Position numbers and translations under genes: made by a program
The notes under the pieces: model-generated
Databases searched by the model: none
Seen by the model: the letters and a program-made list of their open reading frames with translations, nothing else
Told to the model about the DNA's origin: nothing
Origin: an uncultured Tenacibaculum sp.
Lineage (GTDB): Bacteria > Bacteroidota > Bacteroidia > Flavobacteriales > Flavobacteriaceae
Reading direction: 5' to 3'
Assembly: GCF_947498805.1 (NCBI RefSeq)
Contig: NZ_CANMLT010000001.1
Coordinates: 496,001 to 560,000 of the forward strand
Length of the DNA stretch: 64,000 bases
In this document: positions 7,837 to 16,266 of the stretch, piece by piece
Layout of the letters: every line of letters begins with the position of its first letter
Position numbering within the stretch: position 1 is the stretch's first letter

Positions 7837-8791
7837 ATGCTGCTTTGTCAACTTTCTTTTGTTGTTCTCGTAATTCTTTTTGCAATTGCCTACTCGTTTT
7901 AGAACTTCCGTCGTGACTCCAACCTGGAGGCATAAATACATACTTTAATCGTATTCCTAAAGGTAGATCCTTTTTGTTGTGAAAAAAGTCTTTAAATATA
8001 TCTTTCCATTCGTGAAAAATGATATTGATAGGGCCCTTATCTTCTAAGGACTTGGTTAAACCAAATTTTAACTTTTCATAATCTTCTTCATCTTCCTCTG
8101 CTTGAAACGTACCAAACATTCTATCCCATATAATTAAAAACATTCCCATGTTTTTATCTAAGTATTTAATATTAGAAGCGTGGTGTACACGGTGATGTGA
8201 AGGAGTTACAAAAATATATTCCCAAATGTTTAATAAGACACCTATAAAGTCTTTACGTTTATTCTTTTTAATGAAATTGGTATGACATAAAGTACCATAG
8301 TTTTGATTCATTGCATAAGCAAACATTATATGTAAAGGGGCAATTCCTATAAGAATTAAAGGAATTAAAAACATAAAACGGTAAAAGGGTTGTAAGACAG
8401 GTGAACGGAATCCTGTAGAGATGTTATAATACTCTGAATTGTGATGTGTTACATGGACAGCCCAGAAAAAACGCGAATGATGATCTACATAATGGTGGAT
8501 ATAATAAAGAAAATCTTGACCAACAAAAGCTATTATCCAATATAAAACTCCTGTATTTTCCCAGTTAATGAAGCGATAATCATAAAAGAAGTCCATTACA
8601 ATAAATGAAATACCATACATTAAAGCATCTAAAAGAACATTTGTAAGGGCAAAATATACATTGGTAGAAACATCTTTAAACTCGTAGTTTTTAGCTTTTC
8701 TTTTATAACTAAAATACATCTCAACAGCAATGGCAAGTGCACAAACAGGTACAAACCATCGGTAAGCGTTTTCATGAGTGAAAATTTCCAT
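7835..8791 (-). CDS. Sterol desaturase / fatty acid hydroxylase family membrane protein
   Basis: 318 aa integral membrane di-iron enzyme. The histidine clusters of the family are present: HHYVDHH (His100 and His104-105), HVTHH (His113 and His116-117), and SHHRVHH (His199-200 and His203-204). Hydrophobic segments lie at about 12-28, 47-70, 82-98 and 137-160. The family hydroxylates or desaturates lipids using oxygen; the substrate here could be a fatty acid, carotenoid or other lipid and cannot be told from sequence. The C-terminal 30 residues are charged and probably cytoplasmic. The gene is followed by a terminator and separated by 56 bp from the esterase upstream. Confidence 0.9.
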   Translation of the reverse strand: MEIFTHENAYRWFVPVCALAIAVEMYFSYKRKAKNYEFKDVSTNVYFALTNVLLDALMYGISFIVMDFFYDYRFINWENTGVLYWIIAFVGQDFLYYIHHYVDHHSRFFWAVHVTHHNSEYYNISTGFRSPVLQPFYRFMFLIPLILIGIAPLHIMFAYAMNQNYGTLCHTNFIKKNKRKDFIGVLLNIWEYIFVTPSHHRVHHASNIKYLDKNMGMFLIIWDRMFGTFQAEEDEEDYEKLKFGLTKSLEDKGPINIIFHEWKDIFKDFFHNKKDLPLGIRLKYVFMPPGWSHDGSSKTSRQLQKELREQQKKVDKAA

Positions 8792-8847
8792 AGATAACTA
8801 TTTATGGGTGCAAAGATAGGAGATAATTAAAATCTATGAATGACTAA

Positions 8848-9492
8848 TTATAATTTTAACCTTTCAAGAATCCAATCTTTAAAACTGTAAAAGTTTTGAG
8901 GAGCAACTCCATGTCCAACAGGGTATTCAGAATACTGACTTTTTAAGTTATATGAATCGAGTATTAAGGGAGCTTTTCTTGCCCAATCAACTGGTAATAC
9001 TTGATCTACTGTCCCGTGCGAAATATAATAATCTGTTGTAATTTCAGAAGAAACATTTTCCGGGAGCAATTCTTCAATAATATACCCACTAAGTGCAACA
9101 ACATGCTGTACTTTGTTTGGGTGTTGTAAACTAGTTGCATAACTTAAGATGGCTCCTTGGCTAAACCCTAGTAAAAATGTCTTTTCTGGATTAGTATTGT
9201 ATTTTTCTTTTATGTCATCTATAAATGAAGCAATACTATCAATTGATTCTTGAGCTTGTTTTAAATCTGAAAATTTACCATTTACAGCATCAAAATTAAT
9301 AGCATACCAAGCATAGCTACCAAACCCCATACTGTGTGGAGCTTGTGCACTAATAATTAATAGTTCATCAGGTAGTTCTTCTGCAAAAGAAAATAAATCA
9401 CGTTCGTTACTACCGTAACCATGCAATAATATTAATAAAGGCGGGTTTTCACTCGCTATTTTAGGTTCTCTAATTAAATAATGTAAACTCAT
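8848..9492 (-). CDS. Phospholipase/carboxylesterase family alpha/beta hydrolase
   Basis: 214 aa, a compact alpha/beta hydrolase. The nucleophile elbow is GFSQGA (Ser111), the acid is Asp163 in SHGTVDQVLPV, and the base is His194 in VGHGVAP. The oxyanion region is LLHGYGSNE near residue 23. Size and motifs fit the cytoplasmic carboxylesterase (YpfH/acyl-protein thioesterase-like) group, which cleaves short esters; the natural substrate is unknown. It begins 3 bp after the small membrane protein gene, and the run 13019 to 8848 on the minus strand is tightly packed, so it is probably one operon. Confidence 0.92.
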   Translation of the reverse strand: MSLHYLIREPKIASENPPLLILLHGYGSNERDLFSFAEELPDELLIISAQAPHSMGFGSYAWYAINFDAVNGKFSDLKQAQESIDSIASFIDDIKEKYNTNPEKTFLLGFSQGAILSYATSLQHPNKVQHVVALSGYIIEELLPENVSSEITTDYYISHGTVDQVLPVDWARKAPLILDSYNLKSQYSEYPVGHGVAPQNFYSFKDWILERLKL

Positions 9493-9495
9493 GAA

Positions 9496-9825
9496 TTATA
9501 TTGATTTAAACCAATCTTGAAAATATTCACCAACAAAAGGCAAGGGCTTTTCTTCTTCTTTTGAAGCATATAGAATTCCAATTACTAATAGAACTATTCC
9601 TATTGTTGTAATGATACTTCTAATGTCAAAAAATAGAATGTGAATTCTTGGAACATAGCTATTAAGAATTAATAGTAAATGTACACCAAGAGCTTGACGA
9701 ATATGAAATTTAGAAAAATAGTTCTGTTTATCTCTGTTTAAAAAAAAGGCAATTAACCAACCAATAACGGTAATATAGCTAACTATTGCTAATGTTTTAC
9801 CACCTTGAGCAGATAGATTTTTCAT
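9496..9825 (-). CDS. Small multi-pass membrane protein (DUF4870-like)
   Basis: 109 aa with three or four hydrophobic segments (about 12-28, 45-60, 66-88). The pattern WLIAFFLNRDKQNYFSKFHI followed by RQALG resembles the DUF4870 group of small bacterial membrane proteins. No enzymatic motif is present. It starts directly next to the stop of the dihydroorotase-like gene (no intergenic base) and ends 3 bp before the esterase start, so it is co-transcribed with both. Function unknown. Confidence 0.8.
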   Translation of the reverse strand: MKNLSAQGGKTLAIVSYITVIGWLIAFFLNRDKQNYFSKFHIRQALGVHLLLILNSYVPRIHILFFDIRSIITTIGIVLLVIGILYASKEEEKPLPFVGEYFQDWFKSI

Positions 9826-11082
9826 TTAAGCTAAAATTATTTGGTTATTGTTAATGCTACCATATACTTTTCCTTTTAATTGTTTTCCAAAGAAAATACT
9901 GTTTTTAGAAGTAGATAAAACATTTGCTTCTTCGAACGTATAATCTCCATTAGGAGTGAAAAGTGATAACTCAGCTTTTTGATCTTCTTGTATTGAATTA
10001 TACTCCAATCCGAATCTATTTTTCGGGTTTTCACTTAAACATTTGACTATTGTTTCTGTATCTAAGATGGTGTTTAAAGCAGTAAATGCAGTTTCTAAAC
10101 CAATAGTTCCGTTTTTAGCAATGGCAAATTCTACTTTTTTATATTCTACATCAATAGGGTTGTGATCAGAGGTAATTATATCTATTGTACCATCTTTAAT
10201 TCCAGCCAAAAGAGCATCGGTGTCTTCTTTAGTTCTTAAAGGAGGTGTAACTTTTGTGTTTGCATCAAATCCAAACAACTCCTCATCATTTAATACTACG
10301 TTATGAACAGCAACACTACAAGAAACATCCAAACCTTTGGCTTTAGCTTGTCGAATTAATTCTACTGATTTCTTAGTTGAAATGGTTGGAATATGCAATT
10401 TTCCTCCGGTGTACTCTAGTAAAAATAAATCACGAGACAATTGAATTTCTTCAGCAAGTGCAGGAATTCCTTTTAAACCTAAACGAGTAGCGTTCACGCC
10501 TTCATTGGCAATACCTTCTCCTGCAATAGACTTATTTTTAGGAAAACTCATTACTAATCCTTCAAAGTTTTGTGCATATAACAAAGCCACTTTCAAAAGG
10601 TTATCATTACTTATGGGCTTGTTATAGTCTCCAAAGGCAATTGCTCCAGACTGTTGCATATCATAAAGTTCCGCCATTTCAATACCTTCACTTTTTTGCG
10701 TTAAAGCACCAATAGGGTATATATTAGTTACTGCATTGTGTGCTTTGTTAATGATAAACTCAACAGCAGATTTATTATCTACAATAGGGTATGTGTTCGG
10801 GTTTATGGCTACTGCAGTAAAACCACTCTTACCGGCTACATTTAGTCCATTGATTATGGTTTCTCTTTCTTCATATCCTGGTTCACCAAAAGAAACACTG
10901 GTGTCAAACCACCCAGTAGAAACATGTAAATTATCTAATTCGATAATTGTAGTATTTTCTTCTGGAGAAATGATATTGTCAATTTTCTTAATAATACCAT
11001 TTTCAATTAAAATGTCTTTTTGTTGTTTGTGATACGGACTTGAAGCGTCTATAATTGTTGCCGATTTTAGCAGCGTTGTCAT
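9826..11082 (-). CDS. Dihydroorotase homologue, probable inactive (PyrC-like pseudoenzyme)
   Basis: 418 aa amidohydrolase-fold protein, clearly related to class I dihydroorotase (PyrC), which closes carbamoyl-aspartate to dihydroorotate in pyrimidine synthesis. The HxH metal motif is replaced: family D-x-HVH-L-REPG reads DTSVSFGEPG (residues 60-69), with Ser62 and Ser64 for the two histidines and Gly66 for the substrate arginine. The later HVST motif reads TIST. The C-terminal SDHNP aspartate is kept. Most zinc ligands are therefore gone. Known parallels are the inactive PyrC' subunits that support aspartate transcarbamoylase; such a role is inference here. I chose the start at 11082 because it gives the family N-terminus and an ATGA overlap with the upstream gene; an in-frame ATG at 11160 would add 26 unlikely residues. 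Confidence 0.88.
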   Translation of the reverse strand: MTTLLKSATIIDASSPYHKQQKDILIENGIIKKIDNIISPEENTTIIELDNLHVSTGWFDTSVSFGEPGYEERETIINGLNVAGKSGFTAVAINPNTYPIVDNKSAVEFIINKAHNAVTNIYPIGALTQKSEGIEMAELYDMQQSGAIAFGDYNKPISNDNLLKVALLYAQNFEGLVMSFPKNKSIAGEGIANEGVNATRLGLKGIPALAEEIQLSRDLFLLEYTGGKLHIPTISTKKSVELIRQAKAKGLDVSCSVAVHNVVLNDEELFGFDANTKVTPPLRTKEDTDALLAGIKDGTIDIITSDHNPIDVEYKKVEFAIAKNGTIGLETAFTALNTILDTETIVKCLSENPKNRFGLEYNSIQEDQKAELSLFTPNGDYTFEEANVLSTSKNSIFFGKQLKGKVYGSINNNQIILA

Positions 11083-13019
11083 GATTTGAAGAATTTTAAA
11101 ATCAAAATTTCTAAAAGCAAAGATACAATGGCTAAAGCTAAAAACCATTTCCAAAGCCAATGAACTTTACTTTTATTGTTAATTTTTTTCAAGGTATCCG
11201 ATAATGACGTTGAAACCTTAATCTGATTATTAGTTTCTGATAATTGATTAATATTAAAAAAAGACAAATTACTTTCTTCTTTTACATAATTAAAAGCAGT
11301 GTTTTTAATACTAATGTCATTATGGTTTATCGTGTAGAAATCTGCTACTAAAGGCTGTTCTTTAGTAATGATTTTTACTTTATTTTGAAAAGCTTGTTGC
11401 AATGGAATAAACGAAGTTTGTCCATTGTTAATAGATAAAATTTCGTCTTTTCCTATTTGTTTCGATACTTCAATACTATTTTCTTTCCCGATTCTATAGA
11501 ATAGTTTAGGGTGTTGTAAACTTAACAATCCAATATTATAAAAAGTAGGAACTATTAAGGGAGAATTGGTAAAGTTGGTAACTTCTGAATTTAAAGGAGA
11601 TGCTACCCAAAATATTTTTGAATTCGGTAAACTAACCTGCTGTATAAACCCTTTATTGTTTTCAAAGGTTATTAAATTAGAAGCATTTGAAAGTGTTGTT
11701 TCGAAGTAGCTTGTAGTATTTGGATATTGAAAATTACGAACTCTTTTTTCAAAAACACCTTTAAATATTGGGTGTTCATAATTAATCGTAGTGATTTTTA
11801 AAGTATCTTTTTTCTGCTGTGTAATGCTTCCTAATTGAGTACTTTTTAGCAATTGGTTATAAGAACTTAAATCAATTTCTGAATTTGGTATGATAACAAT
11901 ATTTCCTCCGTTATTAGAAAATTTGACAAGAGTATTTAACAATCCATTGGGTATTGTTTTTAGCTCATTAAGTATAATTAACTGTTGTTTGTCAATTGTA
12001 TTATAATTTACAGAATTTAAAGATGAACTCTCAAAGTTGAACTCTGAAGAAGTGTATATTCTCTTTAAAAAATCGGTATTCGTTCCAATGGCAAGAACAT
12101 TTGTTTTATTGGAAGAATCGATTACAAATCGAAATGTATTGTCAAATGAATAGGTGTCGTTTGCATTCAAAGTAACTTGACCTAAGAATTTTTCAGTTTT
12201 TTGAACTTGAAAAGATACTTTTTTAGTGACATTTTCATCAATAGCAAAAGTCTGTTTGTTGATCAAGGTATTGTTGCCTGAAATACTTATCGGAATATTC
12301 TCTTTAGAATTTCCTTCATTGTGAACAAAAACATCAATTTTAAAAGCCGAAGAATTTTCTGTATTTACAACTACACTATCAATTCTAAGATTAGTTCTTA
12401 ATTCAGGAGTTAATTGTGTAAGAGAAGTAGTTGTAGTGATATTGTCAAAGTCTGATAAGTTGGCATTTTGAAAATCTGATATGATAATGTTTTGACTGCC
12501 ACTGTTTCTACTATAATCATTAACTTTTAATAACGTATTTTTTAAACTAGAAACACTTCCTGTTGCTTTGGTGGTTAACAATAATTCTCGTAGCCTTGAT
12601 GCCGAAATGTTCTTATAAAAATTATCATTTGTTAGTAATGAATAACTTGCTTCTTTATCTAGGTTTTCAATAATATCTTGGCTAGCAATTGGTAATAAAT
12701 CACCTTTAGACCCTTTGGCTGTTAGGCTTAATGAATTGTCAAGATAAATCAAAAACTCTTTCTTTTTTTGAATACTATGATTGCTAAAATAAGGCTGCGC
12801 AAAAGCAACAATCAATCCAGTTAATAATAGCAATCGACTTGCCAAGATGAGCCATTTTTTTAATTGAGAGCTTTTACGTGTTTGTAATACTAATTTTTGA
12901 AGAAAAGCCACATTCGTAAAAGGAACCTTTACAAAGCGTTGCAATTGAAATAAATGAACTAATATAGGTATAATTAAGAGCCCTAAGAAGTATAAAATTT
13001 CAGGATGTTTAAATTGCAT
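11079..13019 (-). CDS. BatA N-terminal domain membrane protein
   Basis: 646 aa. The N-terminal 80 residues match the BatA/aerotolerance regulator N-terminal domain: MQFKHPEILYFLGLLIIPIL, then VPFTNVAFLQKL, and a second membrane helix near 60-78. A long extracytoplasmic part follows, with a vWA-like segment near 80-200 (FLIYLDNSLSLTAKGSKGD) and a beta-rich middle. A last membrane helix is at about 622-640 (WLWKWFLALAIVSLLLEI). Proteins of this type are common in Bacteroidota and linked to envelope stress tolerance; the exact role is not established. Its stop overlaps the dihydroorotase-like start by four bases (ATGA), indicating translational coupling. It is divergent from the methyltransferase gene. 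Confidence 0.85.
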   Translation of the reverse strand: MQFKHPEILYFLGLLIIPILVHLFQLQRFVKVPFTNVAFLQKLVLQTRKSSQLKKWLILASRLLLLTGLIVAFAQPYFSNHSIQKKKEFLIYLDNSLSLTAKGSKGDLLPIASQDIIENLDKEASYSLLTNDNFYKNISASRLRELLLTTKATGSVSSLKNTLLKVNDYSRNSGSQNIIISDFQNANLSDFDNITTTTSLTQLTPELRTNLRIDSVVVNTENSSAFKIDVFVHNEGNSKENIPISISGNNTLINKQTFAIDENVTKKVSFQVQKTEKFLGQVTLNANDTYSFDNTFRFVIDSSNKTNVLAIGTNTDFLKRIYTSSEFNFESSSLNSVNYNTIDKQQLIILNELKTIPNGLLNTLVKFSNNGGNIVIIPNSEIDLSSYNQLLKSTQLGSITQQKKDTLKITTINYEHPIFKGVFEKRVRNFQYPNTTSYFETTLSNASNLITFENNKGFIQQVSLPNSKIFWVASPLNSEVTNFTNSPLIVPTFYNIGLLSLQHPKLFYRIGKENSIEVSKQIGKDEILSINNGQTSFIPLQQAFQNKVKIITKEQPLVADFYTINHNDISIKNTAFNYVKEESNLSFFNINQLSETNNQIKVSTSLSDTLKKINNKSKVHWLWKWFLALAIVSLLLEILILKFFKS

Positions 13020-13142
13020 AGTTATTTTTTAACTAGATGTAAAAATAGATAAAAAGACGATTAAAAAAATGAAACTAGTTAAAAATCTGTTAGAAGATTG
13101 TTATAACTACGACAGAGTATCAAATTTTACTATTTTTGAACT

Positions 13143-13805
13143 ATGACTACAAAAGAGAATGATTGTACGATTCCAGAAAGTATTAACTATAAAGATCACT
13201 GGAATGCAGCATATACCAAAAACACTACAGAAAAGTTAGGATGGTATGAAGAGAGTTCAAAAGAAACCATTGAATTAATAAAAGAAACTAAGGTTGAAAA
13301 AGACGCAAGAATCTTAAATGTTGGAGCGGGGTCTTCTTTGTTGATTGATGAATTAGTTCAAGAAGGTTATTTACAATTAATAGCCAATGATTTATCTGAG
13401 AAAGCACTGAATGATATAAAAGAACGATTAAAGGAAGATGCAAGTAAGGTTGATTTTATTGTAGATGATTTAGTGAATCCAACAGCCTTAAATGACGTAG
13501 ATAAAGTAGATGTTTGGAATGATAGAGCTGTACTTCATTTCTTTTTAAAGGAAGAGGAGCAACAAGCCTATTTTAATTTATTAAAGAAGCTTGTAAAAGT
13601 GGGAGGTTATGTAATTATAGCTGTTTTTGCTACAGATGGAGCTGAAAAGTGCTGTGGATTAAATTTACAGAGATACAATACAGAGATGTTACAAGAAAAA
13701 TTGGGAGCAAACTTTTCTTTAGAGAAAAGCTTTAATCACACTTTTGTAAACCCTTATGGAGGAGAAAGACCATATGTATATTCATTATTTAAAAGGAGAA
13801 AATAG
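13143..13805 (+). CDS. Class I SAM-dependent methyltransferase
   Basis: 220 aa. The SAM-binding glycine loop is ILNVGAGSSLLIDEL (residues about 57-71) and the acidic motif II is IANDLSEKAL. The N-terminal DHWNAAYTKN...LGWYEES pattern is typical of small methyltransferases of the TehB/thiopurine-methyltransferase-like group. It probably methylates a small molecule in the cytoplasm; the substrate is unknown. It lies directly against bshC (stop at 13805, next ATG at 13806), so the two are co-transcribed, possibly hinting at thiol or metalloid chemistry (inference). Confidence 0.88.
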   Translation: MTTKENDCTIPESINYKDHWNAAYTKNTTEKLGWYEESSKETIELIKETKVEKDARILNVGAGSSLLIDELVQEGYLQLIANDLSEKALNDIKERLKEDASKVDFIVDDLVNPTALNDVDKVDVWNDRAVLHFFLKEEEQQAYFNLLKKLVKVGGYVIIAVFATDGAEKCCGLNLQRYNTEMLQEKLGANFSLEKSFNHTFVNPYGGERPYVYSLFKRRK

Positions 13806-15398
13806 ATGGGAGTAAAACAATTACCTTTTAAAGACACAGGATTCTTCTCTAAAACAATGGTTGATTATTTAGAACAGTCACCGAAAATAGCAGCTTTTTA
13901 CAATGAGTTTCCTTCTATAGAAGGGTTTAAAAAGCAAATAAATGCTAAAGAGAGTTCTTTTAAGAAAAAAACGCGCGAGGCGTTAGTTTCTACTTTAGAA
14001 AAACAATATAAAGATGTAAATGCATCTGAATTGACAAGAGAGCATATTCAATTGATAAGAGCCTCAAATACTTTTACAATTACCACGGGTCATCAATTAA
14101 ATTTATTTACAGGACCTTTATATTTTTTATATAAAATTGTTTCTGTTATTAATCTATGTGAGGAATTAAGAACACAATTTCCAGAAAAGAATTTTGTGCC
14201 AATTTATTGGATGGCAACAGAAGATCATGACTTTGACGAGATTAATTATTTTAATTTCAAAGGAAAAAAAGTACAATGGAATTCTGAGCAAACAGGAGGT
14301 GTAGGACGATTTTCTACGGAAGGTTTAAAAGAAGTTTTAGAAGTGTTTGCTGAGCATCTTGGAACTTCGAAAAATGCAACCTATTTAAAAGAGTTATTCT
14401 CAAAAGCATATGTAGATCACACAAATTTAGCAGATGCTACACGTTTTATTGCTAATGAGTTATTTGGAACTTACGGATTAGTTGTGGTCGAGGCGGATGA
14501 TAGAACCTTAAAGAATCAATTTATTCCGTATGTAAAAAGAGAATTAGAAGAACAAATTTCTTTTAAAAAGGTATCTAAAACAATTGAAGAGTTTGGTAAG
14601 GAGTATAAAGTTCAAGTAAATCCAAGAGAAATAAACTTATTTTATTTAACAGATACTTTAAGAGAGCGCATTGTTTTTGAAAATGGAGTATATAAAGTAA
14701 ATAATACGGATATACAATGGACTCAAGAAGCGTTGTTTGAAGAAGTAGAAAGTGCTTCAGAACGCTTTTCACCCAATGTAATAATGCGTCCGTTATATCA
14801 AGAAGTTATTTTGCCAAACCTTTGTTATATCGGAGGAGGAGGTGAAATGGCATACTGGTTAGAACTACAAGATTATTTTAATACAGTTGAAATACCATTT
14901 CCAATACTATTATTAAGAAACTCGGTACAAGTAGTTTCAGAAAAACAGGCTAAAAAACTAGAGAAGTTAAATGTATCTACTCAAGAACTGTTCTTAAAGC
15001 AGAATGATTTGTTAGCTAAAAAAGTACTGGAGAATGCTGAGGTTACGGTTGATTTTACAAATCAAAAGAAGTTTTTACAAGATCAGTTTGATAACCTACG
15101 TAAAGTTGCTGCGCAAACAGATGTTTCCTTTGTGGGAGCTGTAAATGCTCAAGAAAAAAAGCAATTAAAGGGATTAGATAATTTAGAAAAACGTTTGTTA
15201 AGAGCAGAAAAACGTAAGCAGCAAGATTTGGTTACTAGAATTACGGAATTGCAAAATGAGTTGTTACCGAATCAAAGCTTAGAAGAACGTCAGCGAAACT
15301 TTTCTGAATATTATTTAGAGTACGGAGCTAATTTTATATCGGTATTAAAAGATAATTTACAACCTTTGCAGTTAGAATTTACAATACTAACACTTTAA
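13806..15398 (+). CDS. bshC: Bacillithiol biosynthesis cysteine-adding enzyme BshC
   Basis: 530 aa. Family hallmarks are TTGHQLNLFTGPLYFLYKI, VPIYWMATEDHDFDEINYF and ILLLRNSVQ, in the expected order for BshC. The C-terminal third (about 380-480) is a charged coiled coil, also typical. BshC joins cysteine to glucosamine-malate in the last step of bacillithiol synthesis, the main low-molecular-weight thiol of many flavobacteria and Firmicutes. bshA and bshB are not in this window. The gene overlaps the rlmF start by one base (TAATG), so translation is likely coupled. Confidence 0.95.
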   Translation: MGVKQLPFKDTGFFSKTMVDYLEQSPKIAAFYNEFPSIEGFKKQINAKESSFKKKTREALVSTLEKQYKDVNASELTREHIQLIRASNTFTITTGHQLNLFTGPLYFLYKIVSVINLCEELRTQFPEKNFVPIYWMATEDHDFDEINYFNFKGKKVQWNSEQTGGVGRFSTEGLKEVLEVFAEHLGTSKNATYLKELFSKAYVDHTNLADATRFIANELFGTYGLVVVEADDRTLKNQFIPYVKRELEEQISFKKVSKTIEEFGKEYKVQVNPREINLFYLTDTLRERIVFENGVYKVNNTDIQWTQEALFEEVESASERFSPNVIMRPLYQEVILPNLCYIGGGGEMAYWLELQDYFNTVEIPFPILLLRNSVQVVSEKQAKKLEKLNVSTQELFLKQNDLLAKKVLENAEVTVDFTNQKKFLQDQFDNLRKVAAQTDVSFVGAVNAQEKKQLKGLDNLEKRLLRAEKRKQQDLVTRITELQNELLPNQSLEERQRNFSEYYLEYGANFISVLKDNLQPLQLEFTILTL

Positions 15399-16252
15399 TG
15401 AGCAAGCAAAAGAGTTTACATTCTCAAAACATACATAACAAGGGATATGATTTTGATGTATTAATAAGTAAATACCCAAAGCTAGAAAGATATGTTGTTG
15501 AGAAATATGGAAAAGCTACTATTGATTTTTCAAATCCAGTTGCGGTAAAGGAGTTTAATAGAGCTTTACTATTTGCTTACTACGGAATTGAATATTGGCA
15601 ATTTTCTGATGAGAACTTATGTCCGCCTATACCAGGAAGAGTAGATTATATTCATCATATAGCTGATTTAGTTAAAGGAGAACAACAGGTAAAAGTACTA
15701 GATGTTGGTACTGGAGCAACCTGTATTTACCCGTTGTTGGGGAATGCGGTATATCAATGGGCTTTTGTTGCTTCTGATATAGATTCGAAATCTCTTGCAA
15801 ATGCTCAAAAGATAATTGACAAGAATGATTTATCTAAGAAGATAGAGCTGAGATATCAAAAGGATGAAAATCATATTCTAAAAGGAATTGTACGCGAAGA
15901 AGATTCGTTTGCAGTTACCATGTGTAATCCACCATTTTATAAATCAGCTGAAGAGGCGAGGGGAGCGAATAGAAGAAAATCTCGAAATTTAGGAAATAAC
16001 GCAGTACGTAATTTTGCAGGAAATTCGAATGAATTGTGGTATGTAGGAGGAGAAAAAGCCTTTTTACATACCTATTTATACGAAAGTTCACTGTTGCCTA
16101 AAGCAAGTACTTGGTTTACGAGCTTGGTTTCTAAAAAGGAAAATGTAGAAAGTTTACAAAGCTCTGGTAAAAAGTTAGGAGTAAAAGAATTTAAGGTAAT
16201 TCCTATGAGTCAAGGAAATAAAGTTACTCGTATTGTTTGTTGGAGGTTTTAA
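15398..16252 (+). CDS. rlmF: 23S rRNA (adenine-N6)-methyltransferase RlmF
   Basis: 284 aa. The catalytic motif MCNPPFY (N-P-P-F) of N6-adenine methyltransferases is near residue 177, and the SAM site VLDVGTGATCIYPLLG near 100. The opening LHSQNIHNKGYDFDVLI resembles the RlmF (YbiN) start, and the region after NPPF (EEARGANRRKSRNL) matches the family. RlmF methylates one adenine of 23S rRNA (A1618 in E. coli). It overlaps the bshC stop by one base. Downstream it faces the pseudouridine synthase gene across 14 bp, with no clear terminator. Confidence 0.93.
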   Translation: MSKQKSLHSQNIHNKGYDFDVLISKYPKLERYVVEKYGKATIDFSNPVAVKEFNRALLFAYYGIEYWQFSDENLCPPIPGRVDYIHHIADLVKGEQQVKVLDVGTGATCIYPLLGNAVYQWAFVASDIDSKSLANAQKIIDKNDLSKKIELRYQKDENHILKGIVREEDSFAVTMCNPPFYKSAEEARGANRRKSRNLGNNAVRNFAGNSNELWYVGGEKAFLHTYLYESSLLPKASTWFTSLVSKKENVESLQSSGKKLGVKEFKVIPMSQGNKVTRIVCWRF

Positions 16253-16266
16253 GAGATTTTTTGTTT

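Noticed and set aside
11083-11160. Longer start for the dihydroorotase-like protein
   Set aside because: The extra 26 residues lie inside the BatA-type gene and do not resemble the family; the start at 11082 gives an ATGA overlap.
13131-13138. TATTTTTG before the methyltransferase gene as a promoter
   Set aside because: It lies only 4 bp before the ATG, so transcription would begin inside the coding region, and no TTG lies at the right distance.
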